Positions 33,894-42,928 are shown, counted from the first letter of the stretch. The stretch is 64,000 nt of DNA from Actinomadura citrea (GCF_013409045.1 NZ_JACCBT010000001.1:1488001-1552000); one strand, 5' to 3'. The notes: generated from the letters alone by a model not told the origin. Translations and numbers: made by a program.

Positions 33894-34978
33894 TCAGCGG
33901 GGCGGGCCGGTCTCGGGGGTGTCGCGTCTGGGTGGGAGGGCGAGAGAGGCGGCGGCGATGGCGGACATCATGATCGCCATGATCAGGAAGGCGTTGCCGT
34001 AGGCGTGCGCCAGGGATGGCGGGCCGGCGGCGTGGCCTGCGGTGGCGGCGGTGAGGGCGGCCAGGCCGAGGGCGCCGCCGACCTGTTTGGCGGTGTTCAT
34101 CAAGCCGGAGGCCGCGCCGGCGTCGCGTCCGGGCACGCCCGAGGTGACGGTGGTGGTCAGGGGAGTGTTCAGCAGTCCGCCGCCGACGGAGACCAGGACC
34201 GCCGGGCCGAGCACGGCGGAGAGGTAGTCGCCGTCGGCGGTGAGGCGGCTCTGCCAGAGGAAGCTGGCGGCGGCGAGCAGGGCGCCGGCGATGACGAGGG
34301 CCCGGTCGTCGACGCGCTTCATGAGCCACGGCGTGACGCGCAGGCCGACGGCCGTCGTGAGCAGGGTGTGCGGAAGGAAGCCGAGGCCGGTCTGCAGCGC
34401 GGTGTAGTTCAGGACGTCCTGCATGTAGAGGGTCAGGAAGTACCACATCGGCACCTGGAAGCAGGCGCCGGCCAGCAGCATGACCGCGTTGCCGGCGGAG
34501 ACGGCTCGCAGGCGGAACAGCCGCGGCGGGATCAGCGGATCGCGGGCCAGGCGCGTCTCGATGAGGACGAAGGCGGCGAGCAGGAGGACCGCGGTGGCGA
34601 GGACGGACGCGGTCACCGGGTCGTCCCAGCCGCGCGGTTCGGCCTGCATGACGCCGTAGGCGAGCAGGGCCAGGCCGGCGGTGACCGACGCGGCGCCCGG
34701 AAGGTCGAGCCGGGCGGCGCGCCCGGCCCGGCCCGAGCCGGGCAGGCGGCCGGTCAGGGTGAGCGCGATCGCGCCGATCGGGACGTTGACCAGCAGGATC
34801 CAGCGCCAGGACAGGGACTGCGTGAGGACACCGCCGACGAGGTTGCCCGCCGCGCCGCCCGCGAGGCTCACCGCCGTCCAGGCGGCGAGGGCGCGGGTGC
34901 GCCGGGGGCCCTCGGGGAAGGAGGTGGTGAGGACGGTCAGGGTCGCCGGAGCGAGGACGGCCGCGCCGAGGTGCGGCG
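33894..34978 (-). pseudogene. MFS drug transporter (EmrB/QacA type), 5'-truncated
   Basis: About 360 C-terminal residues of a 14-TM-type MFS exporter are present, from GAAVLAPATLTVLTTSFPEG (equivalent to TM4 and the motif C region, with LAGGAAGNLVGGVLTQ and WRWILLVNVPIG) through to PPRRDTPETGPPR. The first ~130 residues (TM1-TM3, motif A and a start codon) are missing. The minus-strand frame instead continues open into the antisense of the TetR gene. Both its 5' boundary (~34,975, TetR) and 3' boundary (~33,880, XRE remnant) are abrupt, so it is a fragment flanked by deletions, probably not functional. Confidence 0.75.
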
Positions 34979-35549
34979 GCAGGAGATCGCCGACGCGGTC
35001 CTGGCGGTCGTCGCCGAGCGCGGGCTGCCGGCCGTGTCGCTGACCGAGGTCGCGGCGCGGGCGGGGGTGTCGACGGGACGCGTCCAGCACTACTTCCCCA
35101 CCAAGGGCGAGCTCGTCGAGGCCGCGTTCGAGCGCGGCAACGAGCTGAGCGGCGCCCGCATCAGGGCGCTCGTGGGCGGGGATCTCGAAGGCGCCGCGCC
35201 GCGCACCGTGCTCACCGTCGTCCTGACCGAGCTCATCGCCCACGACGCCGAGACGCGGGCGCATCTGCGCGTCCGCCAGTCCTTCACCGCTCTGGCCCTC
35301 ACGGACGAGGCGATCGCGCGGCGCATGCGGGCGGACTACGAGCGCTTCCACGGGCAGGTCGCGGGGCTCCTTCGCAGAGACCGGGAGACCGGACTCCTGC
35401 CCGGGAGAGTGGAGCCCGGCGGCGCGGGCGTCGACCTCGTCGCGCTCGCCGAGGGCCTGGCGTACTACGTCCTGATCGGGCTCACCGCTCCGGAGGCGGC
35501 GCGCGACCGCATCGTCTCCGCGATCGCCGCCCTCTACGGAGACGGGTAG
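34971..35549 (+). CDS. TetR family regulator, N-terminus trimmed at a recombination junction
   Basis: 192 residues from GTG 34971: RRQEIADAVLAVVAERGLPA begins helix 1, the HTH is LTEVAARAGVSTGRVQHYFP followed by TKGELVEAAFERG, then a helical effector domain with TetR_C_6-like pattern. Normal homologues carry roughly 8-12 more residues before RRxEIADAV; these were lost where the MFS fragment abuts. The HTH is intact, so a GTG-initiated protein could still bind DNA. Ancestrally it was probably the divergent repressor of the MFS gene. Confidence 0.72.
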   Translation: MRRQEIADAVLAVVAERGLPAVSLTEVAARAGVSTGRVQHYFPTKGELVEAAFERGNELSGARIRALVGGDLEGAAPRTVLTVVLTELIAHDAETRAHLRVRQSFTALALTDEAIARRMRADYERFHGQVAGLLRRDRETGLLPGRVEPGGAGVDLVALAEGLAYYVLIGLTAPEAARDRIVSAIAALYGDG

Positions 35550-35583
35550 CCCGAGGCGGCGCGGGCGGTCGCGTCGTCGCGGG

Positions 35584-37191
35584 TCAGTCCGGGACGCCGG
35601 CGGCGAGCATGGGGGTGAGGGTGAGGTCGGGGTATTCGCGTTCGATGGCGCGTACTCGCCATTTGTCGATGAAGACCGCGATGTACGAGCCGTCGAGGGT
35701 GCGGGTCAGCACCTCGATGCCGCGGCGCCCGTTGAGCGTCTCGGCGGACTCCTTGTCGGTGATGCGGGCGGTGGTGTAGTCGAGGCGGGACAACTCGACC
35801 GGCGCGCCGAACTCGTCGGCCATCCGTGCGGTGAACACGTCGAACTGGAGCGGGCCGACCGCGGCCAGGACGGGAGCCTGGTCGCCGCGCAGGTCGCTGC
35901 GCAGGACCTGCACGACGCCCTCGCTGTCGAGCTGGTCGATGCCGCGGCGGAACTGCTTGGCCCGGCTGTTGTCCTTGACCCTCGCCACCATGAAGTGCTC
36001 CGGGGCGAACGCCGGGATCGGCGGGAACGTCACGGGCGTCCTGGTGTACAGGGTGTCGCCGACGGTCAGGCCGGAGGCGTTGGGCAGCCCGATCACGTCC
36101 CCGGGGTAGGCGGCGTCCAGGGTGGAGCGGTCGCGGCCGAAGACCGTCTGGGCGTACTTGGTCGCCAGCGGACGCCCGGTCGGGGCGTGGGTGAGGGTCG
36201 CGCCGCGCTCGAACCGGCCCGAGCAGACGCGGATGAAGGCCAGCCGGTCGCGGTGGGCCCGGTCCATGCCCGCCTGCACCTTGAACACCTGCCCGGAGAA
36301 CGGCGCCGTCACCGGGCGCGCGTGGCCCTGGGCGTCGGTGCGCGCGGACGGCGCGGGCGCCAGGCGGCGCACGGTGTCCAGCAGCGCGCTCACGCCGAAG
36401 TTGGGCAGCGCGGCGCCGAACAGGACGGGGGTGGAGGCGCCGGCGGCGAAGGCCTCCATGTCGAGGACGGCGCCGATCTCCTCCAGCAGCGCCAGCTCCT
36501 CGTTCGCGGTCACCCACGCCTGGCCCTCCTCGGCGGCGGCCCGGTCGGCGGGGACGTGTTCGGCGGCCGCCCGGGTGGCGCCGCCGGGGGTGCGGCGGAA
36601 CCGGGTGTAGGAGCCGTCGGCGCGGTCGATCAGGCCGCGGAAGTCCCCGGCGATCCCGACCGGCCAGTTCAGCGGCGCCGGGTGCAGGCCGATGCGCTGC
36701 TCGACCTCGTCCAGCAGTTCCAGCGGCTCGCGTCCCGGCCGGTCCCACTTGTTGACGAACGTGATGACGGGGATGCCGCGGTGGCGGCACACGTCGAACA
36801 GCTTGAGCGTCTGCGCCTCCAGGCCCTTGGCCGAGTCCAGCAGCATGATCGCCCCGTCGACGGCCGCCAGCACCCGGTAGGTGTCCTCGGAGAAGTCCGC
36901 GTGGCCCGGGGTGTCGAGCAGGTTCAGGAGGGCGTCGCCGAACTCGAACCGCAGCACCGAGGAGGTGATGGAGATGCCGCGGGAGCGCTCCATGTCCATC
37001 CAGTCCGAGCGCACGCCCCGCCGCCCGGCCTTGCCGTGCACCGCGCCCGCCTGCTCGATCGCCTGGGCGTGCAGGGCCAGGGCCTCGGTCAGCGTGGACT
37101 TGCCCGCGTCCGGGTGGCTGATCACCGCGAACGTCCGGCGCCGCGCCGCCTCCGCCGCAACGTCCTCCGCCGTGCCGATTCCGGCGCTCAC
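35584..37191 (-). CDS. prfC: Peptide chain release factor 3
   Basis: 535-residue translational GTPase that recycles RF1/RF2 after termination. G1 SHPDAGKST, G2-region ERSRGISITSSVL, G3 DTPGHADFSEDTYR, G4 FVNKWDR are intact. The RF3 C-terminal domains show FKVQAGMDRAHRDRLAFIRV, KDNSRAKQFRRGIDQLDSEG and VAAVGPLQFDVF-type AAVGPLQFDVFTARM. GTG 37191 is behind GGGGAG; the open frame extends 17 codons further without an RBS. Length is standard. No co-transcribed partner. Confidence 0.95.
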   Translation of the reverse strand: MSAGIGTAEDVAAEAARRRTFAVISHPDAGKSTLTEALALHAQAIEQAGAVHGKAGRRGVRSDWMDMERSRGISITSSVLRFEFGDALLNLLDTPGHADFSEDTYRVLAAVDGAIMLLDSAKGLEAQTLKLFDVCRHRGIPVITFVNKWDRPGREPLELLDEVEQRIGLHPAPLNWPVGIAGDFRGLIDRADGSYTRFRRTPGGATRAAAEHVPADRAAAEEGQAWVTANEELALLEEIGAVLDMEAFAAGASTPVLFGAALPNFGVSALLDTVRRLAPAPSARTDAQGHARPVTAPFSGQVFKVQAGMDRAHRDRLAFIRVCSGRFERGATLTHAPTGRPLATKYAQTVFGRDRSTLDAAYPGDVIGLPNASGLTVGDTLYTRTPVTFPPIPAFAPEHFMVARVKDNSRAKQFRRGIDQLDSEGVVQVLRSDLRGDQAPVLAAVGPLQFDVFTARMADEFGAPVELSRLDYTTARITDKESAETLNGRRGIEVLTRTLDGSYIAVFIDKWRVRAIEREYPDLTLTPMLAAGVPD

Positions 37192-37323
37192 CGCGCTCCC
37201 CTCTCCGACTACCTTCCCCGCATACTCTAGGGTCGATTTCACCCTCGAAGAGATGCGCGACCTGCCGACCGTCCTGGACCGGCTCTTCGCTCCGGCACAC
37301 CTGACGGGCCCGCGCCCGCGCCC

Positions 37324-37962
37324 CTACCCGGAGGGGAGGTGGGGGGCGGTCGTGGCGTGGAGGGCGAGCGAGAGTTCGACGGCGCTGTCGACGACGGCGT
37401 CGAGGTCGTCGCCCAGGCGGCCGTCGGCCCACTGCTGGGCCAGCTCGGTCATCGCGCCGGTGAACATCGTGGCGGCGACGACGACGGGAAGCGGCGGGCT
37501 CTCGGCGCGGCTCATCGCGAGGACGCCCTCCAGGAGGGCGGTCTGCGCGGCGCGGCGGCGCTCGGCCAGCACCTCGTTGCCGCGCGCCTCGGCGAACAGG
37601 ACGCGGCCCCGGCGGGGGTCTTCGCTGATGAAGCTCAGCACGCCGCGGATGCCGGCACGGGTGCGGACGTCGGGGTGGGGGCCCGCCTCGTCCAGGGCGC
37701 GGGCGAGGACCTCGCCGAGGGCGGCGGCCTCCCGGTCGTAGACGGCGGCGAGCAGGGCGCCGGTGTCGGCGAAGTTCTCGTAGAAGTAACGCGTGTGCAG
37801 CTCGGCCTCGCGGCAGACGGCGCGGACGGTGAGGGCGGCCTCGCCCTCCTCGCCGAACAGCCGGAACGCGGCCCGGACGAGCATGGCGCGCCGCTCGTCG
37901 CGGCGCCGGCTCGCGGGGACGCCGGCCCACCGCGTGACCGCGGCCGTGCGCGTGCTCGCCAT
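37324..37962 (-). CDS. TetR family regulator divergent from MpaB-type oxygenase
   Basis: 212-residue repressor starting at ATG 37962 (reading MASTRTAAVTRWAGV). HTH: RAAFRLFGEEGEAALTVRAV, CREAELHTRYFYENFADTGA with the Tyr-Phe-Tyr-x-x-F signature. The C-terminal domain has FISEDPRRGRVLFAEARGNE, typical of TetR regulators near DUF2236 or steroid/lipid genes. It is divergent from the oxygenase gene with a strong inverted repeat in between, which argues for mutual control of the two promoters. Confidence 0.88.
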   Translation of the reverse strand: MASTRTAAVTRWAGVPASRRRDERRAMLVRAAFRLFGEEGEAALTVRAVCREAELHTRYFYENFADTGALLAAVYDREAAALGEVLARALDEAGPHPDVRTRAGIRGVLSFISEDPRRGRVLFAEARGNEVLAERRRAAQTALLEGVLAMSRAESPPLPVVVAATMFTGAMTELAQQWADGRLGDDLDAVVDSAVELSLALHATTAPHLPSG

Positions 37963-38015
37963 GCCCGTCACCCTACCCCCGCCGGGCCGCCGGGCCCTCC
38001 AAGTCTGGACACGGG

Positions 38016-38042
38016 TGTACCCAGACACTTACTCTGGATACA
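38016..38042. promoter_or_regulatory. Inverted-repeat operator between tetR and oxygenase gene
   Basis: TGTACCCAGA (38016-38025) and TCTGGATACA (38033-38042) form 10-bp arms with one mismatch and a 7-nt spacer. A third half-site (GTCTGGACAC at ~38003-38012) lies next to it. The dyad ends 12 bp before the oxygenase ATG and 53 bp from the TetR start, ideal for repression of both. Protein binding is inferred. Confidence 0.65.
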
Positions 38043-38054
38043 CTTGTCACCAGA

Positions 38055-39077
38055 ATGGCCCGGGAGTGCGGCATGTCATCGAGGACCAACATCATCGCGG
38101 CGCGGTTCGAGCGGGCCTTCGACGCCGAGATCCGCTCCCGGTTCTTCCGGGGGCTGGAGTTCGCCGGTCCGGAGGGGGACCCCGGCTGGTTCGGGCCCGG
38201 CAGCGCGGTCTGGTACGTCCACTCGCATCTGCCGACCCTGCTGCTCGGGCTGGTCGGGGCCGCCTACATCGAGGGCCTGGACCCGAGCATCAGCTGGATG
38301 GCCTACGACCACTCCCGCATCCCCGAGCGCGTCGACGGCGTCCCGACCGGCGGCATCGACCCCGAGGGCGCGGCGGTGCGGCTCGGGCACTCCCTCTCGT
38401 TCTTCGTCGGGACGGCCTACGGCTCCACCGCGACCGCCGAGCGCCTCGCCCGGACCGTCCGCGCGATGCACCACACGGTGAAGGGCACCCGCCCGGACGG
38501 CCTGGCCTACGACGCCGACGACCCCGACTGGCTGCGCTGGAACTACGCGACGGTGGTGTGGGGGCTGGCGACCGCGCACGAGCGCTACCACCGCCGTCCG
38601 CTCAAGGGCGACGACCTGGAGCGCTACTACCGCGAGTTCGTCCGCGTAGGCGAGGCCCTCGGCGGGACGGACCTGCCCGCCACCAAGGCGGAGGTCGCCG
38701 AGTGCCTGGAGGCGTACCTGCCGCGCCTCGCGATCACCCCGATCAAGGCGTTCGGGACCGGGCCCAACCTGCGCGACAGCAAGACCAAGCCGTGGGAGCC
38801 CGGCAGCCCGTTCATGGACTGGGCGGCCCGCGACATGCTGCCGGAGTGGGCGCGGAAGCTCGCCCTCTACCAGCCGCCCAACCCGGTCACGCTGCGGCTG
38901 CGCCGGACGACGCTGTGGGTCGTCCTCAACGCCCTGCACGACGCCACCGGCCCGCTGCCGGAGTTCCGCCAGGCGCGGGCCAGGGTCGCGGCGGGGGTGT
39001 CGGCGCCGGTCGCCTCCACCGCGCCGGACGCGCCCGACCCGGTGCTGTCGCGCGCGGAGGTCGAGGCCACCGCCTGA
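38055..39077 (+). CDS. Oxygenase MpaB family protein (DUF2236)
   Basis: 340-residue helical protein of the DUF2236 family, which includes heme-dependent latex-clearing protein Lcp and fungal MpaB. Conserved segments: a Pro/aromatic stretch near the N-terminus (GPGSAVWYVHSHLPTLLLG), MHHTVKGTRPDGLAYDADDP with DWLRWNYATVVWGLATAHER (the hallmark H-x-x-V-x-G-T-x-P-D-G and L-x-W-x-x-A-T block), and RYYREFVRVGEALGG. Family members cleave polyprenoid or fatty side chains. ATG 38055 is the first start, with ATG 38073 possible. Divergent from the TetR gene; no signal peptide, so it is cytosolic. Confidence 0.82.
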   Translation: MARECGMSSRTNIIAARFERAFDAEIRSRFFRGLEFAGPEGDPGWFGPGSAVWYVHSHLPTLLLGLVGAAYIEGLDPSISWMAYDHSRIPERVDGVPTGGIDPEGAAVRLGHSLSFFVGTAYGSTATAERLARTVRAMHHTVKGTRPDGLAYDADDPDWLRWNYATVVWGLATAHERYHRRPLKGDDLERYYREFVRVGEALGGTDLPATKAEVAECLEAYLPRLAITPIKAFGTGPNLRDSKTKPWEPGSPFMDWAARDMLPEWARKLALYQPPNPVTLRLRRTTLWVVLNALHDATGPLPEFRQARARVAAGVSAPVASTAPDAPDPVLSRAEVEATA

Positions 39078-39195
39078 CCCGCCGAATGGTGCCGGCGAAT
39101 AATCGCCTTCGGTTTCGGTTGATCTCGCCCAATGTCGCGGTTCAATTTCGTGATGGCCTCAATGGGCCAGGAGAAAGGCCGATCCGAGACCTAGG

Positions 39196-40062
39196 GTGGA
39201 AGGCGCTGTGTCCACCGGGGAGGAGGGGCAGGTCTTGGACGACTCGCGAGCGCCGCATCCACCCCCGGTCCCAGAGATCGACACCACGGTGTCGCATTCG
39301 GCGCGGATCTGGGATTACTGGCTGGGCGGCAAAGAGAACTACGCGGTCGATCGCGAGCTCGGCGACCAGATAGCGGCGGTGCTGCCCGACATCGTGGAGC
39401 AGGCCCGCGCCGACCGGCTCTTCCTCGGCAGGGCGGTGCGCTTTCTGGCCGGCGAGGCGGGCGTCCGGCAGTTCCTCGACATCGGGACGGGGCTGCCCAC
39501 CGCCGACAACACCCACGAGGTCGCCCAGCGCGTGGCGCCGGACGCGAGGGTCGTCTACGTCGACAACGACCCGCTGGTACTGGCGCACGCGAGGGCCCTG
39601 CTGACCAGTACTCCCGAGGGCGCCACCGACTACCTGGACGCCGACCTGCGCGAGGCGGAGACCGTCCTGCGCGGCGCCCGGGCGACGCTCGACCTCACCG
39701 AGCCGGTCGCGATCACGATGCTCGGCGTGCTGTGGCACATCACCGACGATGCCGAGGCGCTCGACATCGTCCGCAGGCTGATGGCGGGAACGGCGCCCGG
39801 CAGTTACCTCGCCATCGCACATCCGACGATCGAGATCACCGGTGAGAGGATGGCGGCGGCGATCCGGGAGTGGAACAGGTTCGGCAAGCCGCCCGGCATT
39901 CACCGCACGCCCCGGCAGATCGAGAATCTGTTCCGGGGGCTGGAGCTCGTCGAACCCGGCGTCGTTTCCTGCACCCGATGGCGTCCGGAGGCGACGCCGT
40001 TCGGGGAGCCCGAGGAAATGGACCAGTTCTGCGGCGTCGCGCGCAAGCCCGCCGGGTCATGA
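39196..40062 (+). CDS. SAM-dependent methyltransferase, DUF574 (Methyltransf_19) family
   Basis: 288-residue class I-like methyltransferase of an actinobacteria-specific family. Family marks: HSARIWDYWLGGKENYAVDR near the N-terminus, LDIGTGLPTADNTHEVAQ (SAM-binding motif I), VVYVDNDPLVLAHARALL (motif II acidic residue), and MLGVLWHITDDAEALDIV. The substrate is unknown. Several starts are possible: GTG 39196, GTG 39208, or TTG 39235 with the best Shine-Dalgarno (GGAGGAGGGG). Its stop overlaps the next ATG (ATGA), coupling it to an XRE/DUF5753 regulator. Confidence 0.86.
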   Translation: MEGAVSTGEEGQVLDDSRAPHPPPVPEIDTTVSHSARIWDYWLGGKENYAVDRELGDQIAAVLPDIVEQARADRLFLGRAVRFLAGEAGVRQFLDIGTGLPTADNTHEVAQRVAPDARVVYVDNDPLVLAHARALLTSTPEGATDYLDADLREAETVLRGARATLDLTEPVAITMLGVLWHITDDAEALDIVRRLMAGTAPGSYLAIAHPTIEITGERMAAAIREWNRFGKPPGIHRTPRQIENLFRGLELVEPGVVSCTRWRPEATPFGEPEEMDQFCGVARKPAGS

Positions 40063-40967
40063 GCATCGTCCCGGCGGGACGGATCGGCGCCGCGCTGGCG
40101 GCCGGGCTGGGCGCCGACGCGTCGGCGGGGCCGACGATGCCGAGGCTGGTGCTGGCGGCCCACCTGCGGAGGCTGCGCGCACGGCGCGGGCTGAGCGCGC
40201 GGGCCGCGTCGCGGGCCCTCGGCTCCGACGCCAGGCTGGCCGCCCTGGAGTCCGGCGTCACGCGCTGCGGGATCGACGACGTGCTGGCGCTGTGCGAGCT
40301 GTATGGGGTGCGGGAGCATGCGACCCGGGTCGCGCTGCTGGAGCTGGCGCGGCAGTCCCACCGTCCCGGCTGGTGGCAGCCGTACCGCAGGTTCATCCCC
40401 GACTGGTTCCTGCCCTACGTCGGGGCGGAGCAGATCGCCGCCGTCATCCGCTGCTACGCCGTCCGGTACGTCCCCGACCTGCTCCAGACCGCCGAGTACG
40501 CCCGGGCCCAGCTCGCGTCGGCCTGGGGCGCGGGCCCCGCCGAGGAGGTCGACGGGCGCGTGCGGCTGCGGCTGCGGCGGCAGGACGTCCTGCACCGGGC
40601 CTCGCCCGCCAGCGTGTGGACCGTCCTCGACGAGACGGCGCTGCGCCGCCCGGTCGGCGGGCGGGCGACGATGTTCCGGCAGATCGAGCATCTGCTGGAG
40701 CTGTGCGAGCTTCCGAACGTCACGCTCCAGATCCTGCCGCTCGCGAGTGCCGGTCATGTCGCACTGGGCGGCGCCATGACGCTGCTTCGGCTTCCCCACG
40801 ATGATCTGGCGGACGTCGTCTATCTCGAACAGCTGGACAACGCCATCTATCCGGACCGGTCCTGCGAACGAGATCACCATCGGCACGCCATGAACGTGCT
40901 GGCCACACGGGCGCCGTCGCCGGCCCGCACGCCGCTCATCCTGAAAGAAATGATCTCCGCATTGTGA
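40059..40967 (+). CDS. XRE family regulator with DUF5753 domain
   Basis: 302-residue helix-turn-helix protein. HTH at about residues 25-85 (LAAHLRRLRARRGLSARAAS, RALGSDARLAALESGVTRCG, then IDDVLALCELYGV). The DUF5753 ligand-type domain occupies ~110-295, with FIPDWFLPYVGAEQIAAVIR, YAVRYVPDLLQTAEYARAQL, and the late motif LEQLDNAIY. Such regulators (BldB/AbaA-orfA class, WhiJ-like) usually pair with a small DUF397 protein. None is seen here; the partner is the overlapping methyltransferase. Probably a developmental or metabolite regulator. Confidence 0.87.
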   Translation: MSIVPAGRIGAALAAGLGADASAGPTMPRLVLAAHLRRLRARRGLSARAASRALGSDARLAALESGVTRCGIDDVLALCELYGVREHATRVALLELARQSHRPGWWQPYRRFIPDWFLPYVGAEQIAAVIRCYAVRYVPDLLQTAEYARAQLASAWGAGPAEEVDGRVRLRLRRQDVLHRASPASVWTVLDETALRRPVGGRATMFRQIEHLLELCELPNVTLQILPLASAGHVALGGAMTLLRLPHDDLADVVYLEQLDNAIYPDRSCERDHHRHAMNVLATRAPSPARTPLILKEMISAL

Positions 40968-41125
40968 CGGGGCCGTGTCTTATGACGCAGACTCCCGCCG
41001 TCGCGCTGTGACATCGTGTCCCGCGATCGATGGCGAGCACCACGCGCGCCGTCCCGTCCCGGCGGTCCACTCCTGTCACCCCGGCCGGGGCCCTCCGGGC
41101 GGGCGGCGGAGAGAACGAGGACGCG

Positions 41126-41917
41126 ATGCCCGACGAGCAGCCCGAAGCCTCCGCTCTCCGGGTGTTCAGGCACCGGATCAAGGAGCTCTACGCCCGGGCC
41201 GGATCGCCCAAGCCGACGGTCGTGAACCAGATCGTCGAAGACCTGGAGGAGTTCTATCCGCTCATGGGCGGGCGCAGCACGCTGCCGACGAGCGTCGCGC
41301 GTTCCACGCTGAACCAGGTCGTCAACGGCGTCCGGCTCCCGTCCGCGGGGATGCTGGCGGTGATCGTCCTTGCCCTGCAGCGGTGCGGCCGGGAGAACGG
41401 CGGCCTGACCGAGGACCCGGGCGCGGCCGGCCTGGAGGAATGGCACCGCCTGCTCAGGGAGGCGAAGGCGGAGGAGGGCGCGCGCGACCGCGCCGCGTCC
41501 GGTGAGGGCCCTGACGCGCGGCGGGTCCGCACGGCCGATCCGGTGCGGCTCGAACCGGGCGAGCGCGCGGTGCTCGACGCGCACGGCCCGTACGCCTCGG
41601 CCCTGGCGGCGCGGGGGGAGCGAGGGGACCGGGACGCCGTGTACGAGATCGCGGTGCTCCTCGCCTGCGGAACGGGCCACGGCCACAAGGCGGCGGCCTA
41701 CCTGGTGAACGCCACCGCGGCGGGCCAGAGCGCCGCCTCGGACCTGCTGCCCGCGGACGACGGGGAGGTCGACCGGCGGCTCGCGCGGGCGCACGCGCGG
41801 GCCCTGGCGTACGCGGCCGGGCGGTACGGCGACGAGGAGGCGGCGCGCGCGTTCCGCTCCTGCGGGGCCTTACCGGGCGCCGCCCCGCCGCGCCCGGCGA
41901 GCGCACCGGACAACTAA
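41126..41917 (+). CDS. Putative DNA-binding protein with helical SEL1/TPR-like C-terminus, 263 aa
   Basis: Starts at ATG 41126 (MPDEQPEASALRVF) behind GAACGAGG; the open frame runs upstream without support. Residues ~10-90 resemble an XRE-type fold (FRHRIKELYARAGSPKPTVV, then VARSTLNQVVNGVRLPSAGM and LAVIVLALQRCG). Residues ~140-250 contain alpha-helical repeat-like units with Ala/Gly spacing (AARGERGDRDAVYEIAVLLA, HKAAAYLVNATAAGQSAASD, RAHARALAYAAGRYGDEEAA), similar to SEL1/TPR repeats in actinobacterial regulators. Family assignment is tentative. Confidence 0.6.
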   Translation: MPDEQPEASALRVFRHRIKELYARAGSPKPTVVNQIVEDLEEFYPLMGGRSTLPTSVARSTLNQVVNGVRLPSAGMLAVIVLALQRCGRENGGLTEDPGAAGLEEWHRLLREAKAEEGARDRAASGEGPDARRVRTADPVRLEPGERAVLDAHGPYASALAARGERGDRDAVYEIAVLLACGTGHGHKAAAYLVNATAAGQSAASDLLPADDGEVDRRLARAHARALAYAAGRYGDEEAARAFRSCGALPGAAPPRPASAPDN

Positions 41918-42112
41918 CCGGAATGCCGGACGAATAGGCTAAACGGGATGTGATCCCGCGCATTCGCCTGTGTTCCGCGCCGTTCCCTGACGTATCGCAA
42001 GCGCCACTGCCGGTCTTTTTTGGATGAAGTGCCACGGAACTGACTAAGCGCGCGAAAGAGTCAGGTGATCGCTGACAGAAGCGATCGATCTTCGTGGAGG
42101 AGAAGTACGGCA

Positions 42113-42850
42113 ATGGCGCCCCACTTCCAGAGCGACGATCCCATCGTCGAAGCGCTCTTTCTCGGCACGTCCCGGCGGCGCGGAGCGGGGCGGTGCATCG
42201 CACGCCGGCTGTACCGCCGCCTCGCCTCCCGGCGCGGCAGCGGCGCGCGGCCCCGCTGCCGGGTCGTCCTCGCCCTGGACATCGCCCGCTTCACCAGCCG
42301 GGACGAGGCCACGCAGATCCACCTGCGCGCGGTCATGTACCGGATCGTCGACGAGGCGCTCGCCGCGGCGCGCATCGGGCGGCGCGGCAGCCGGCTGGAG
42401 GACCGGGGTGACGGGCTCCTGATGGTGCTGCGCGCACAGGCCAGCCTCGACACCGTCCTTCCGGCCCTTTTCGGGAACATCCGGGAAGGCGTCCAGGACC
42501 ACAACGCGACCGCCGTCCCCTCGGCGCGGCTGCGGCTGCGGGCCGCCCTGCACGCGGGATTCCTGCACCATGACAGGTACGGAGTGGCCGGCGACACGGT
42601 CAACCTGCTGTTCCGGATGCTGGACGCGCCCGCCATGAAGCGGCGCCTCGACGACGAGGACGCCGACTTCGCGCTCGCGGTCTCTCCCAACGTCTACGAG
42701 GCGGCCACCGGATACCGGCTGATCGACGGCAAGGACTTCGAACTGATCGACGTCGACGTCAAGCAGACGCGCGCGAGCGCGTGGCTGTATCTCGCGCCGC
42801 CGCCCGGACCCGCGCGGCACGGCTCGCACCCGACCCGGGTCGCCGGCTGA
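42113..42850 (+). CDS. Class III nucleotide cyclase-like protein
   Basis: 245-residue cytosolic protein from ATG 42113 behind GGAGGAG. The class III cyclase homology fold is recognisable: metal-binding Asp56 in VVLALDIARFTS, Asp100 in EDRGDGLLMVLRA, and GDTVNLLFRML with Asn164 and Arg168 at the transition-state positions (VN-x3-R). ALHAGFLHHDRYGVAGD matches the H-x-G...G-xxY-G-x-x-G-D segment. Because both aspartates and the N/R pair remain, catalysis is possible, although the overall sequence is divergent. There is no linked membrane or HAMP domain. An alternative start is GTG 42065. Many actinomycete homologues are annotated only as hypothetical. Confidence 0.65.
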   Translation: MAPHFQSDDPIVEALFLGTSRRRGAGRCIARRLYRRLASRRGSGARPRCRVVLALDIARFTSRDEATQIHLRAVMYRIVDEALAAARIGRRGSRLEDRGDGLLMVLRAQASLDTVLPALFGNIREGVQDHNATAVPSARLRLRAALHAGFLHHDRYGVAGDTVNLLFRMLDAPAMKRRLDDEDADFALAVSPNVYEAATGYRLIDGKDFELIDVDVKQTRASAWLYLAPPPGPARHGSHPTRVAG

Positions 42851-42928
42851 TCGGGCCTCACCCCTCGCCTCGGAGGGTAACCGAATGCCATTCTGGTGTT
42901 CTGGCCGGGACGGAAGCTTGGAGGGGCC

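Noticed and set aside
33894..35351. Intact 485-aa MFS transporter on the minus strand
   Set aside because: The first ~130 residues of this frame are antisense TetR sequence without MFS features, so only a truncated MFS gene is supported.
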